Shown here piece after piece: positions 36,092-42,111 of a stretch of 64,000 bases of DNA. The DNA comes from Lachnospiraceae bacterium. GTDB taxonomy: Bacteria > Bacillota > Clostridia > Lachnospirales > Lachnospiraceae. The position numbers and the translations under genes were made by a program. The DNA lies in assembly GCA_017625815.1 (NCBI GenBank), contig JAGAKD010000002.1, forward strand, positions 110,642 to 174,641. The letters run 5' to 3'. Under the pieces are notes generated by a model. The model had not been told where the DNA came from. It searched no databases and was given only the letters and a program-made list of their open reading frames with translations. How positions within the stretch are numbered: position 1 is the first letter of the stretch; every line of letters begins with the position of its first letter.

Positions 36092-37504
36092 TTAGTCTAT
36101 AAAATCTCCACCATACCAGTCAGCATCTTGTGGTTCATAATATTCTGCTGTTACTATATCACTTGCAGCAAAATCTACAAATAATTCTTCTTGTGTACTA
36201 TCTCCAGGGGTATCATCGTCAACATGTTCACAAGCAGTTTTGTAACTATAACTGCTGTCATTATAGAATTGCGCAATTGACTTAACTCTAATAGTATCAC
36301 CTATATGCGCTAATGGAATCTCAATAGGGTCATCGTTATATATAACTTGCTCAGCACTCCAAGTACTTTCGTTATATCTTTGAATACTAAATACAAAGCC
36401 TCTTCCTGTAACTTGTTCCGGATTTATTGCATCAACATGAGAAATAGTAGCGATTTTACTTGTAGTATTATATAAAATGTTAGGTGTCTGAAGAGTTCTA
36501 AAGTTGGTGTGCTTAATTTGTGAAGTTAAAATTAAAGTATTGTTTGTATTAAAAGTAGCATTTTCTACGCTAGGATTTAATTGACAGTCAATTTTAGCAA
36601 ATAAAACTTCACCTAAATTAAGTTCAATAGAATTACTATCAAGTACTTCACCTTCTTGTACTTTTAGGCTAGTTGTGCCAGTTTCATAATCATAAGAATC
36701 TACCCAATAAATAACCTTATTAACTAGCTCTGGGTTATTTAATATAGGCACTTTATTTTCAACTTCTAAAAAATCATCAGTAGGTTTTTTTATTGTACAT
36801 GTTTTTATTCCTGTATCAGTATTCATATAAGCACTACTTACAGGTAAACCTGGTGATATACGATAGAGTAAAGCAGGTTCGGAGTCATTTGTTTTAAAGT
36901 CGTCACCCGGTGTAATAGCACCTATAACTTGAAAACTACATTTACGAGAGTCAAATTCTGGTAAAGTAATAGCTGCCTGATACCAAGAATGACTTGTTTT
37001 TACATTATCAAGTATGTCAGTCTCTATAAAATAGTACAAAGGTTCTGTGTTTTCTTCAGCGGTAGGATTGCCATCAATATCTAATTTATATGCAAATACT
37101 CTAGTTTTATCAGAAGAAAAAGCAATTATTGGTGCCGGTGCTGGAGTAAGTTCAGCTTCATTATCTGCATTATCGTCTCCTTCTTCTTGGGACTTAAACA
37201 TATTAATAATATCCTCGTCTTTAGCATAATTTGCTATTGCGACGCTTTTATTAATTGGACTAATATAAATAATACCCTGTGGCTCACTAATAAGAAAATC
37301 ATCAGTAAATACTGCTGGTTTATTGTCTTCATTAACAATATATTGACCACCACCAACAGTATTTTTAATTACTGGCTTTTCCTCAGCCATACCAAATACA
37401 CTTTCTGCGGTATTTAAAATTTGTTTAATTACTTTACCATGTTTATCAAGCTGGTATTTAGGATACTTTTCAAAATCTGACATTCCAGTTGTATTATTTG
37501 CCAT
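36092..37504 (-). CDS. Tail/baseplate structural protein (470 aa)
   Basis: Unrecognised Asp/Asn/Thr-rich protein. An acidic linker (EEGDDNADNEAELTPAPAPI, about residues 106-125) separates an N-terminal helical region from a beta-rich remainder. No membrane segment or enzyme motif is visible. It opens the tail-tip transcript from late promoter 37553-37568 and directly precedes the spike gene, so a hub or tail-tip role is reasonable but unproven. Confidence 0.7.
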   Translation of the reverse strand: MANNTTGMSDFEKYPKYQLDKHGKVIKQILNTAESVFGMAEEKPVIKNTVGGGQYIVNEDNKPAVFTDDFLISEPQGIIYISPINKSVAIANYAKDEDIINMFKSQEEGDDNADNEAELTPAPAPIIAFSSDKTRVFAYKLDIDGNPTAEENTEPLYYFIETDILDNVKTSHSWYQAAITLPEFDSRKCSFQVIGAITPGDDFKTNDSEPALLYRISPGLPVSSAYMNTDTGIKTCTIKKPTDDFLEVENKVPILNNPELVNKVIYWVDSYDYETGTTSLKVQEGEVLDSNSIELNLGEVLFAKIDCQLNPSVENATFNTNNTLILTSQIKHTNFRTLQTPNILYNTTSKIATISHVDAINPEQVTGRGFVFSIQRYNESTWSAEQVIYNDDPIEIPLAHIGDTIRVKSIAQFYNDSSYSYKTACEHVDDDTPGDSTQEELFVDFAASDIVTAEYYEPQDADWYGGDFID

Positions 37505-37552
37505 ATATTTCTCCTTATTTATAAATTATATAATTTGAAACGAAAAGTGTTT

Positions 37553-37568
37553 CATCGTATAATTTAGC
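37553..37568 (-). promoter_or_regulatory. Putative late promoter (GCTAAATTATACGATG)
   Basis: Exact consensus copy, 48 nt upstream of the 470-residue gene and just after the terminator of the permuted tRNA unit. Confidence 0.65.
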
Positions 37569-37593
37569 AATAAATTTATTAAATATAAATAAG

Positions 37594-37618
37594 AAAAGAC
37601 GCCACGAAGACGTCTTTT
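37594..37618 (-). terminator. Terminator of the permuted tRNA-Lys unit
   Basis: AAAAGACG / CGTCTTTT stem with a 9-nt loop. It lies 24 nt after the 5'-half of the tRNA and ends a transcript that would begin at promoter 37747-37762. Confidence 0.8.
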
Positions 37619-37641
37619 AATTTTTGGCCAAGCTAAATTTA

Positions 37642-37722
37642 CGGTGCTCTACCAACTGAGCTACATGATTTTCTTCGAAAACCACGACAGGACTCGAACC
37701 TGCGACACCCGGCTTAAAAGGC
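37642..37722 (-). tRNA. Circularly permuted tRNA-Lys(UUU): 3' part precedes 5' part
   Basis: On the minus strand, 37722-37679 encodes tRNA nt 30-73: end of the anticodon stem, loop CTTTTAA, variable GTGTC, T-arm GCAGG/TTCGAGT/CCTGT, acceptor strand CGTGGTT. After an 8-nt linker, 37670-37642 encodes nt 1-29: acceptor strand AATCATG, TA, D-arm GCTC/AGTTGGTA/GAGC, A, CCG. Joining CCG to GC restores a perfect anticodon stem CCGGC/GCCGG, and AATCATG pairs with CGTGGTT over 7 bp with two G-U pairs. All 73 positions fall at canonical numbering. CCA is not encoded. The flanks can pair (GCCAA[T]GCT with AGCTTGGC). The locus has its own promoter and terminator. Nothing shows that it is matured; a rearranged relic is the alternative. 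Confidence 0.8.
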
Positions 37723-37746
37723 ATTAGAAATAAGCATTGGCTCTAT

Positions 37747-37762
37747 TATATTATACAATAAA
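37747..37762 (-). promoter_or_regulatory. Promoter motif of the permuted tRNA-Lys unit
   Basis: Exact TTTATTGTATAATATA on the minus strand, 25 nt upstream of the first tRNA-derived base and 12 nt after the stop of the 62-residue gene. Confidence 0.55.
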
Positions 37763-37774
37763 TTTTTTTATTTT

Positions 37775-37963
37775 TTATTCAGATGTTTGCTGTGCAAGCT
37801 CTTTCTCATATTCTTTTGAGAGCTTCTGGAGCTTTCTGGCGGCATTATCTTGAACGATAAGCCTCATTATATGGTCTACAACTTCGGGCTGAAAAACGGC
37901 CTTTAATTGCGTCCTAATAGTGTATGTGTGACTTAGGAATTCTTCAAGTTCAGGTGTTATCAT
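37775..37963 (-). CDS. Small helical protein (62 aa)
   Basis: Unrecognised, almost entirely helical protein (PELEEFLSHTYTIRTQLKAVF..., ending in a charged helix LQKLSKEYEKELAQQTSE). It lies 2 nt after the HD-domain gene and is the last gene before the permuted tRNA unit. It could be a partner of the HD protein or a small regulator; nothing more can be said. Confidence 0.65.
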   Translation of the reverse strand: MITPELEEFLSHTYTIRTQLKAVFQPEVVDHIMRLIVQDNAARKLQKLSKEYEKELAQQTSE

Positions 37964-37965
37964 TT

Positions 37966-38496
37966 TTAAACTCCTTGAATTCGACTCGCAATCATATCAG
38001 CTGTGTGAGTATAAAGAACATTTGGATATCTTTCTATTGCTCTTCCATAATAATCCCACATCTTTGTATCCGTCTCATAGGCACCCATATGCCAACGAAT
38101 ACAAGCCATTTCTTCATCCGTAAGCTGAATAAGTTTTTGAAGCATTATTACTGATTTATCACCATGTCCTGGAATAATTATATCATTGTTCCAAGTCCAT
38201 TTACCGTCTTGGGTTTTTACATAAGCATTACATTTACACATATCGTGGAACATTCCTACAATATAAGGACTTTCTGGTCTTTCCCACTTCAAACCAAGTT
38301 TCTCAGTAAGCTCTACCAAAGAATTTGCTACAGCAAGAGAGTGGTCAAACAATCCGCCATCATAAGCTCCGTGGTATTTAGTACTTGCTGGAGCATCAAA
38401 GAAACCTAAACAATCTAGTGTAGTTGTCCCTATAAGGGCAGCCGAGCCCATAAAATCTTCATAAGCTTGAAGTCTTATTTTCTTCATATCTTCCAT
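37966..38496 (-). CDS. HD-domain phosphohydrolase (176 aa)
   Basis: Carries HD-superfamily metal ligands in order: H42/H52 in KYHGAYDGGLFDHSLAVAN, the HD doublet in GMFHDMCK (about residues 81-88), and later histidine/aspartate in IRWHMGAYE and HTADMIAS. This layout suits a small HD phosphohydrolase acting on nucleotides or cyclic/2',3'-phosphates. GGAGG lies just upstream of ATG at 38496, which overlaps the previous stop as TAATG. An alternative start at 38538 lacks a ribosome binding site. Substrate unknown. Confidence 0.75.
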   Translation of the reverse strand: MEDMKKIRLQAYEDFMGSAALIGTTTLDCLGFFDAPASTKYHGAYDGGLFDHSLAVANSLVELTEKLGLKWERPESPYIVGMFHDMCKCNAYVKTQDGKWTWNNDIIIPGHGDKSVIMLQKLIQLTDEEMACIRWHMGAYETDTKMWDYYGRAIERYPNVLYTHTADMIASRIQGV

Positions 38497-38768
38497 TAAT
38501 AACAATCCTCCGGTGTCCAAACGTCCATACCCATCCAAGAGTAATATTCTTCATCATGATTAGCATCTCGGGCTTCTTTTTGCCACTGTCTGAACTCTTC
38601 TATATTTTCTTTAATAAACTTTGCGTAAGCATACTTTGTAAAATCTCTTGAACTTTGTGGAAAATCTATATTTAAACGATACGCAATAGTATCTACAAAC
38701 TTTATTTGTTTTTCTGTTGGTGCGGGTTGTTCTTGCCACCAATAAGTTTCTGGAAATCCTGTAAACAT
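38496..38768 (-). CDS. Conserved small phage protein (90 aa)
   Basis: Contains APTEKQIKFVDTIAYRLNIDFP followed by FTKYAYAKFIKENIEEF. This T-E/D-K-Q-x-x-F-x-x-x-I-x-x-x-L-x-I layout recurs in small Bacillota phage proteins of unknown function. The start at 38768 is set by AGGAGT 6 nt upstream; a longer frame begins at 38846 inside the terminator/promoter region and is unlikely. First gene of a two- or three-gene operon with the HD protein. Confidence 0.7.
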   Translation of the reverse strand: MFTGFPETYWWQEQPAPTEKQIKFVDTIAYRLNIDFPQSSRDFTKYAYAKFIKENIEEFRQWQKEARDANHDEEYYSWMGMDVWTPEDCY

Positions 38769-38792
38769 TCTATCACTCCTAATAAATACTAA

Positions 38793-38808
38793 TATATAAT
38801 ACAATAAA
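38793..38808 (-). promoter_or_regulatory. Putative early/middle promoter (TTTATTGTATTATATA)
   Basis: Matches the recurring motif, 25 nt upstream of the HD operon and after terminator 38831-38854. Confidence 0.5.
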
Positions 38809-38830
38809 TTAGAAGCTATTTTAAATAAAA

Positions 38831-38854
38831 AAGACAAGTTTTTCAACTTGCCTT
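38831..38854 (-). terminator. Terminator after the tRNA/ncRNA cluster
   Basis: CAAGTT / AACTTG stem extended by AAG/CTT with T-rich flank, ending the second RNA cluster. Confidence 0.65.
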
Positions 38855-38865
38855 GAATTTTTTGG

Positions 38866-38936
38866 CGGCAAGGGGCACATCCCCCTGCATGTCTGGTGGG
38901 CCCAGTCGCTATTGCAACAGCCCGTTACTTGTTTTA
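38866..38936 (-). ncRNA. GC-rich structured segment of unknown identity
   Basis: About 70 nt, clearly more GC-rich than its surroundings. It has local hairpins on the minus strand: CTGG/GCCCA/CCAG and GGGG/GATGTG/CCCC. It lies between tRNA-Leu and the cluster terminator. It has no T-arm consensus, so it is not a normal tRNA, and no open reading frame supports a protein. Confidence 0.4.
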
Positions 38937-38937
38937 C

Positions 38938-39013
38938 TGGTGCGGGTGAGAGGATTCGAACCTCCAAATTTTAGTTCCTAAGACTAACGCCTATGCCGTT
39001 CGGCTACACCCGC
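38938..39013 (-). tRNA. tRNA-Leu(UAG), short variable loop
   Basis: Cloverleaf on the minus strand: acceptor GCGGGTG/CACCCGC, D-stem GCC/GGC, anticodon arm TTAGT-CTTAGGA-ACTAA (anticodon UAG, reading CUN codons), T-arm GGAGG-TTCGAAT-CCTCT, discriminator A and encoded CCA. The variable region is only 5 nt, whereas bacterial tRNA-Leu is normally class II with a long arm. Identity by anticodon is Leu, but charging is uncertain. Confidence 0.85.
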
Positions 39014-39111
39014 ATATAAAAACTCTCATATTCAATGAGAGCCTACTTTGTAAAATTATTTAAAGCCGCCTAGATTAACTATATTGTTTATTTATTGGCG
39101 GCAAATTGTCT

Positions 39112-39186
39112 TGGAGCTCCCGGTCTGAATCGAACAGACAACAGCGGATTACAAGGCCGCAGTTTTACCATTAGAACTACGGGAGC
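39112..39186 (-). tRNA. tRNA-Thr(UGU)
   Basis: Acceptor GCTCCCG/CGGGAGC, D-arm GTTC...AAAC, anticodon loop CTTGTAA (UGU, reading ACA), T-arm TCTG-TTCGATT-CAGA, discriminator U and encoded CCA. One mismatch (C-U) at the base of the anticodon loop. Confidence 0.85.
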
Positions 39187-39188
39187 GT

Positions 39189-39265
39189 TGGATGCAAAGA
39201 CCCGAGAATCGAACTCAGTTTGCTGGGTTATGAGCCCAGTTAGAAGACCACTCCTACCGTCTGCA
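39189..39265 (-). tRNA. tRNA-Met(CAU)
   Basis: Anticodon arm CTGGG-CTCATAA-CCCAG with anticodon CAU, T-arm CTGAG-TTCGATT-CTCGG, and D-arm AGGA...TTCT are clear, and CCA is encoded. The acceptor strand TGCAGAC pairs with GTC..TGCA only if two extra bases bulge, so the acceptor stem is imperfect. Elongator Met or an AUA-reading tRNA-Ile (CAU modified) are both possible. Confidence 0.7.
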
Positions 39266-39899
39266 ATATCTAATAATCTTAATAATGTATACTTAATAGT
39301 CCTTCAACTTACCTTAGTATAAAGACTGTTATTTGTTTACAGTGAGAATAAGACTGAGCATTAAGGAGCTACCTTAATACTTCTTACCCTAAGACACAAG
39401 GTCTATCAAACACTGACGGGATTGATACCCGCACCTTTCACCGAGGATTCAGAAAAATTGTTTAATTCTATATCCTATTATATAAAGCATTAAAAATTAA
39501 TTTCTTTAAATTTTGTACATACGGCTACTCAGAGGTAAACTTATCTTATAGTGTAATCACTTACACATCAAGTACAAAGCTTTGGTTGGTGTTTCCTTGG
39601 TTTGAAATAGATTACCAGTCTATAACCTAACAAGGATTATTCCTCACAGAGGCGTCTATTGTCAGCCCGATAAGAACCCTAACTTACACTAATTATACTA
39701 AAAGCACCAGAAACGCCATCATTGTCTGTTTCAGACTTCCCACCGCATATGTTACCGTATCGGCAGCTATATTTAATTACATTATCACATAATCAAATAT
39801 AGAGATGTTTTGCATTATGTCCCCGTCCAAGCAAGGATACAATCCCTCTTCACTTGGGTAGTAAATACACATTATTAAGATTATTAAATTGTCTTATAA
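39266..39899 (-). ncRNA. About 0.6 kb structured non-coding RNA candidate (RNA-B)
   Basis: No coding sequence on either strand, but many local stems on the minus strand: CTATATTT/AAATATAG closing a long hairpin, GTCTG-AAA-CAGAC, ATTAAGG-TAGCT-CCTTAAT, GTGTAA/TTACAC, and a compound stem (CCTT/AAGG, GGTT/AACC, ATAGA/TCTAT) capped by CTGGTAA. Two promoter motifs (39900-39915 and 39934-39949) lie immediately upstream, and tRNA-Met lies downstream. Size and tRNA-side location resemble large phage RNAs of the ROOL/GOLLD type, but I cannot assign a family. Confidence 0.55.
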
Positions 39900-39915
39900 T
39901 ATATTATACAATAAA
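39900..39915 (-). promoter_or_regulatory. Early/middle promoter motif before RNA-B
   Basis: Exact TTTATTGTATAATATA, at the upstream edge of the structured RNA-B region. Confidence 0.5.
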
Positions 39916-39933
39916 AATTTTAAATTTTTATTG

Positions 39934-39949
39934 CAACATATAATTTAGC
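39934..39949 (-). promoter_or_regulatory. Putative late promoter (GCTAAATTATATGTTG) before RNA-B
   Basis: Close match to the late motif, placed 20 nt upstream of the early/middle motif. RNA-B and the tRNAs after it may therefore be made throughout infection. Confidence 0.5.
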
Positions 39950-39980
39950 GAATAAATTTTTTATAAAATAAAAAGTTGAA

Positions 39981-40001
39981 CTATAAGTCTCACACTTATA
40001 G
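39981..40001 (-). terminator. Terminator after the 40.0-kb tRNA-like units
   Basis: CTATAAGT / ACTTATAG with a 5-nt loop, followed on the minus strand by a T-rich stretch. Confidence 0.65.
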
Positions 40002-40002
40002 G

Positions 40003-40084
40003 AATAGAGGTTGGATTTGACCTGCAGTATCTTACCAACAGCGCATTACTAACCCTCGGCGCTACCTTCTAATTTGACTCTATT
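40003..40084 (-). ncRNA. tRNA-like unit closed by AATAGAG/CTCTATT
   Basis: An outer 7-bp stem encloses AGCGC/GCGCT (D-arm or anticodon-arm like, loop containing GG) and GTTGG/CCAAC, which abuts the outer stem as a T-stem would. The loop of that stem is about 20 nt and ends TCAAAT, a T-loop-like end. No canonical cloverleaf can be drawn without removing or reordering bases. It could be a tRNA with an insertion, a permuted tRNA or a decayed tRNA. Confidence 0.4.
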
Positions 40085-40124
40085 TTTTCTTACATCATAC
40101 TTTTAAGAGATTTTTCTTGTTGCT

Positions 40125-40199
40125 CAGCCACCCAAGGACTTGAACCAAGGCCCTCCGGCCACTTCACGGCCAGCGTGCTCTCCACCTACACCAGTAACC
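40125..40199 (-). tRNA. tRNA-like, anticodon GAA (Phe?), degenerate
   Basis: Anticodon stem CTGGCC/GGCCGG with loop GTGAAGT (GAA in the anticodon position) and a TTCAAGT T-loop at the right distance. The acceptor pair GGTTACT/GGTGGCT is mostly G-U, the T-stem has two U-U mismatches, and CCA is not encoded. The unit is bracketed by AGAGATT/AATCTCT (40106-40112 and 40201-40207). Possibly a decayed or unusual tRNA. Confidence 0.4.
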
Positions 40200-40296
40200 T
40201 AATCTCTGCTACCTCACTTCATAAGGTGTACGGCCTCTAAAAAGCAAGTTGTACATTGTAGCATATTTTGTAAGGCTTTTTACTCACTATTCAACT

Positions 40297-40313
40297 ATAT
40301 TATTATACAATAA
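40297..40313 (-). promoter_or_regulatory. Early/middle promoter motif before the 40-kb RNA cluster
   Basis: TTATTGTATAATAATATA on the minus strand, after the stop of the 69-residue gene and before the tRNA-like units. Confidence 0.5.
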
Positions 40314-40330
40314 AATTTTTTAATTTTTAA

Positions 40331-40540
40331 CTATTTTTTAAAATTATTTATATTAAAATTTTCACCCTTATAGCCAATAACTTCTACCCCATAAGGGCAA
40401 TTCTCATTAGCTACTTCTGCAACCTGCTTTGCATACCTTTCAGCAGTTGCACCTTCACCATTTTCAGCATCATTCTGAATTAAAGCTTCTTCTTGGAAGT
40501 CTTCTACAGTTAGGTATAAAGTTACTTTAATTTGTTTCAT
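40331..40540 (-). CDS. Hypothetical protein (69 aa)
   Basis: Unrecognised small protein beginning KQIKVTLYLTVEDFQEEALI, with a beta-strand then helix layout. The middle contains YAKQVAEVANENCPYGVEVIGYKG. It is 2 nt after the upstream gene, the last of a four-gene early operon, and before the RNA-cluster promoter. No function can be assigned. Confidence 0.65.
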   Translation of the reverse strand: MKQIKVTLYLTVEDFQEEALIQNDAENGEGATAERYAKQVAEVANENCPYGVEVIGYKGENFNINNFKK

Positions 40541-40542
40541 AT

Positions 40543-40794
40543 TTATACCTCCAATACCTGAAAATCTTTTTTATAAACATGTGTATATTTATCAAAAATT
40601 ACAATATCACCAGTTGAAAGCCAAACAGCTGCTCTCTGTTTCATTCCGTCAGAAAGAATGTTTCCTATTTCTTTTGTGATATTATCACAGTATGAAGGGC
40701 TTAGCATCATATAAGTCAAACCTTCATGAACAAAAGTTTCACCGGGATTTAAGTTGTATAAAACTTCATATAAATTATTATTAGTTACTTTCAT
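40543..40794 (-). CDS. Small protein of the LxxGexF family (83 aa)
   Basis: Contains LNPGETFVHEGLTYMML followed by AAVWLSTGDIVIF. The same layout (L-x-x-G-x-x-F ... Y-x-x ... L-x-x-G) occurs in genes at 48834, 49064 and 52215, so these are probably paralogues. They look like small beta-barrel (SH3-like) folds. GGAGG upstream supports ATG at 40794; the frame overlaps the end of the upstream gene by 14 nt. Function unknown. Confidence 0.65.
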   Translation of the reverse strand: MKVTNNNLYEVLYNLNPGETFVHEGLTYMMLSPSYCDNITKEIGNILSDGMKQRAAVWLSTGDIVIFDKYTHVYKKDFQVLEV

Positions 40795-41026
40795 TTTTAA
40801 TTTTATCCTCCACAATTTTATTTAGTCTTTCTATACGCTGTCTTATACAACGCTCCAAAAATTCGTGCTCTTGCTCGGTTAAAGTTAAACAATCTGGAAG
40901 TCCAGCGCCCATATCACTAATTTCCATTGCATAACGGACCTTTTCATCAGTATCATAAACCTCATCATCAAAGATAAATACCTTATCACCATGATTTATA
41001 GTTTCATATACTAAATATTTAATCAT
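40781..41026 (-). CDS. Hypothetical protein (81 aa)
   Basis: Unrecognised acidic protein with an N-terminal beta part (KYLVYETINHGDKVFIFDDEVYDTDEKVRYAM, in part) and a C-terminal charged helix. The start at 41026 follows GAAAGGAAG; an upstream in-frame start at 41062 overlaps the previous gene and is less likely. Early operon, no visible enzymatic motif. Confidence 0.65.
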   Translation of the reverse strand: MIKYLVYETINHGDKVFIFDDEVYDTDEKVRYAMEISDMGAGLPDCLTLTEQEHEFLERCIRQRIERLNKIVEDKIKNESN

Positions 41027-41027
41027 A

Positions 41028-41219
41028 TCAGTCTTCCTTTCCGAAATCAAATAATTCCCCACGGTCGCTTACAATCAAACCTGCACGAGCTTTTACAAAG
41101 CTTATACACTTACCACGTGGATTTAACTCAATATTAGACTTCAAGCAATGTGTAGACATTCCTTCCATCCAGCAGGAATTAAAAACACAATTTGTTTTTT
41201 GACATTCAATCTTTTCCAT
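41028..41219 (-). CDS. Small cysteine-containing protein (63 aa)
   Basis: Four to five cysteines in the first 40 residues (EKIECQKTNCVFNSCWMEGMSTHC, then KCISF) suggest a zinc-binding knuckle or an Fe-S-like site, a pattern seen in small phage proteins. Strong AGGAGAG ribosome binding site. First gene of the operon after promoter 41241-41260. Confidence 0.65.
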   Translation of the reverse strand: MEKIECQKTNCVFNSCWMEGMSTHCLKSNIELNPRGKCISFVKARAGLIVSDRGELFDFGKED

Positions 41220-41240
41220 CTCTTCTCTCCTTATGTCTTA

Positions 41241-41260
41241 TATATTATTATACAATAGAA
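41241..41260 (-). promoter_or_regulatory. Early/middle promoter motif
   Basis: TCTATTGTATAATAATATA on the minus strand, after terminator 41262-41282 and before the 63-residue gene. Confidence 0.5.
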
Positions 41261-41261
41261 A

Positions 41262-41282
41262 AAGGCATAAAACTTATGCCTT
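41262..41282 (-). terminator. Terminator after the HAD gene
   Basis: AAGGCATAA / TTATGCCTT stem followed by a T-containing run. It touches the stop codon of the nucleotidase gene. Confidence 0.7.
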
Positions 41283-41835
41283 AATCAAAAATATTATGAA
41301 TCTTTGTATAAATTTCTTTCCAGTCCTTAACGTGATATACATTAGGTGCCTCAAAGTCTCTATTGTGTGGAGTATCTTTGAGTAAACCAATATATGGACC
41401 CACTATATTATGTTCCCCATCATCTATAAGAACATCACATCTAATTAATTGCTTATTCTTTGCTACTATAACATGCTTCCAGTCCAAGTAAGGAAAATGA
41501 ACTTTTAAACACTTATTAAACTTATGTATAACAGTATCAGGTGGAGCAGAAGTTACAATATAAAACTGAAAACCTTCTTCAATAAGTTTTGGAATATAAT
41601 ATTGAGCATCTTCCATTGGCTCAACTGTTTCCCAAAAAGCTTCTAGTCTTAAAGGAGCAAATACCTGTTCCTTTTGTAGAGTAGGAAAAGCTTTTGTTAT
41701 ATCCCAATCCACTATATCATCGTAGATTACTTTAGTGCCATACTTATTATTAAGCCACTTAATCCAAGCTGGCACCAAGTATTCTATTGTATCATCCATG
41801 TCACAAGCAATTATTATATCTTTATACTTGCTCAC
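41281..41835 (-). CDS. HAD-family 5'(3')-deoxyribonucleotidase-like phosphatase (184 aa)
   Basis: The start IIIACDMDDTIEYLVPAW contains the HAD nucleophile motif D-x-D-D-T (D12, D14). VTSAPP near residue 95 is motif II (S/T), and the K..VLIDDGEHN segment near residues 125-140 gives the motif III lysine and motif IV acidic pair. Length and layout match the NT5C-type phage nucleotidases that dephosphorylate nucleoside monophosphates during nucleotide salvage. It is coupled to an upstream membrane-protein gene with adjacent start and stop. Confidence 0.75.
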   Translation of the reverse strand: MSKYKDIIIACDMDDTIEYLVPAWIKWLNNKYGTKVIYDDIVDWDITKAFPTLQKEQVFAPLRLEAFWETVEPMEDAQYYIPKLIEEGFQFYIVTSAPPDTVIHKFNKCLKVHFPYLDWKHVIVAKNKQLIRCDVLIDDGEHNIVGPYIGLLKDTPHNRDFEAPNVYHVKDWKEIYTKIHNIFD

Positions 41836-42111
41836 TTAGTCACGTCTCCTAAATAAATGCTTAAATAGTTCACAGGGTAAAAAGAGACACGTAATCACTC
41901 CAATAAAAACAAAATAACCTACAAGTGCTGGTGCAAGTAGTATTGAAAAGACTGTTACAACTATCACAGTTCCAGGAATATTTAAGTCATCTCTTAGATG
42001 TTCAATAAGACCAGGATAAATAAATAGATTATCATTTTCAAAGCCTTCATATGTGAGACACAACATAGATATTACATTAAAGATAATATACATAACTAAA
42101 AATAATATCAT
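41836..42111 (-). CDS. Two-helix membrane protein, family copy 1 (91 aa)
   Basis: Two hydrophobic segments (residues about 2-20 and 50-80) joined by a charged loop (EGFENDNLFIYPGLIEHL), with a basic C-terminus LFRRRD. It shares the P-G-L-I...N-x-x-G-x-x-x-x-x-x-x-x-I-x-L-AP-x-x-x-G-Y-x-V pattern with proteins at 44571 and 45128. ATGA overlap with the HNH gene suggests the operon was split by insertion of that nuclease. Confidence 0.65.
   Translation of the reverse strand: MILFLVMYIIFNVISMLCLTYEGFENDNLFIYPGLIEHLRDDLNIPGTVIVVTVFSILLAPALVGYFVFIGVITCLFLPCELFKHLFRRRD

Noticed and set aside
37642-37722. Prophage attachment site derived from a tRNA-Lys gene
   Set aside because: An att remnant would repeat one part of the tRNA, but both parts are present once, complete and in reverse order, with their own promoter and terminator and no integrase in the window.
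39266-39899. Group I intron
   Set aside because: I looked for the conserved P7 and S-element-type sequences and for an interrupted gene on either side; neither is present, and the stems are local hairpins.
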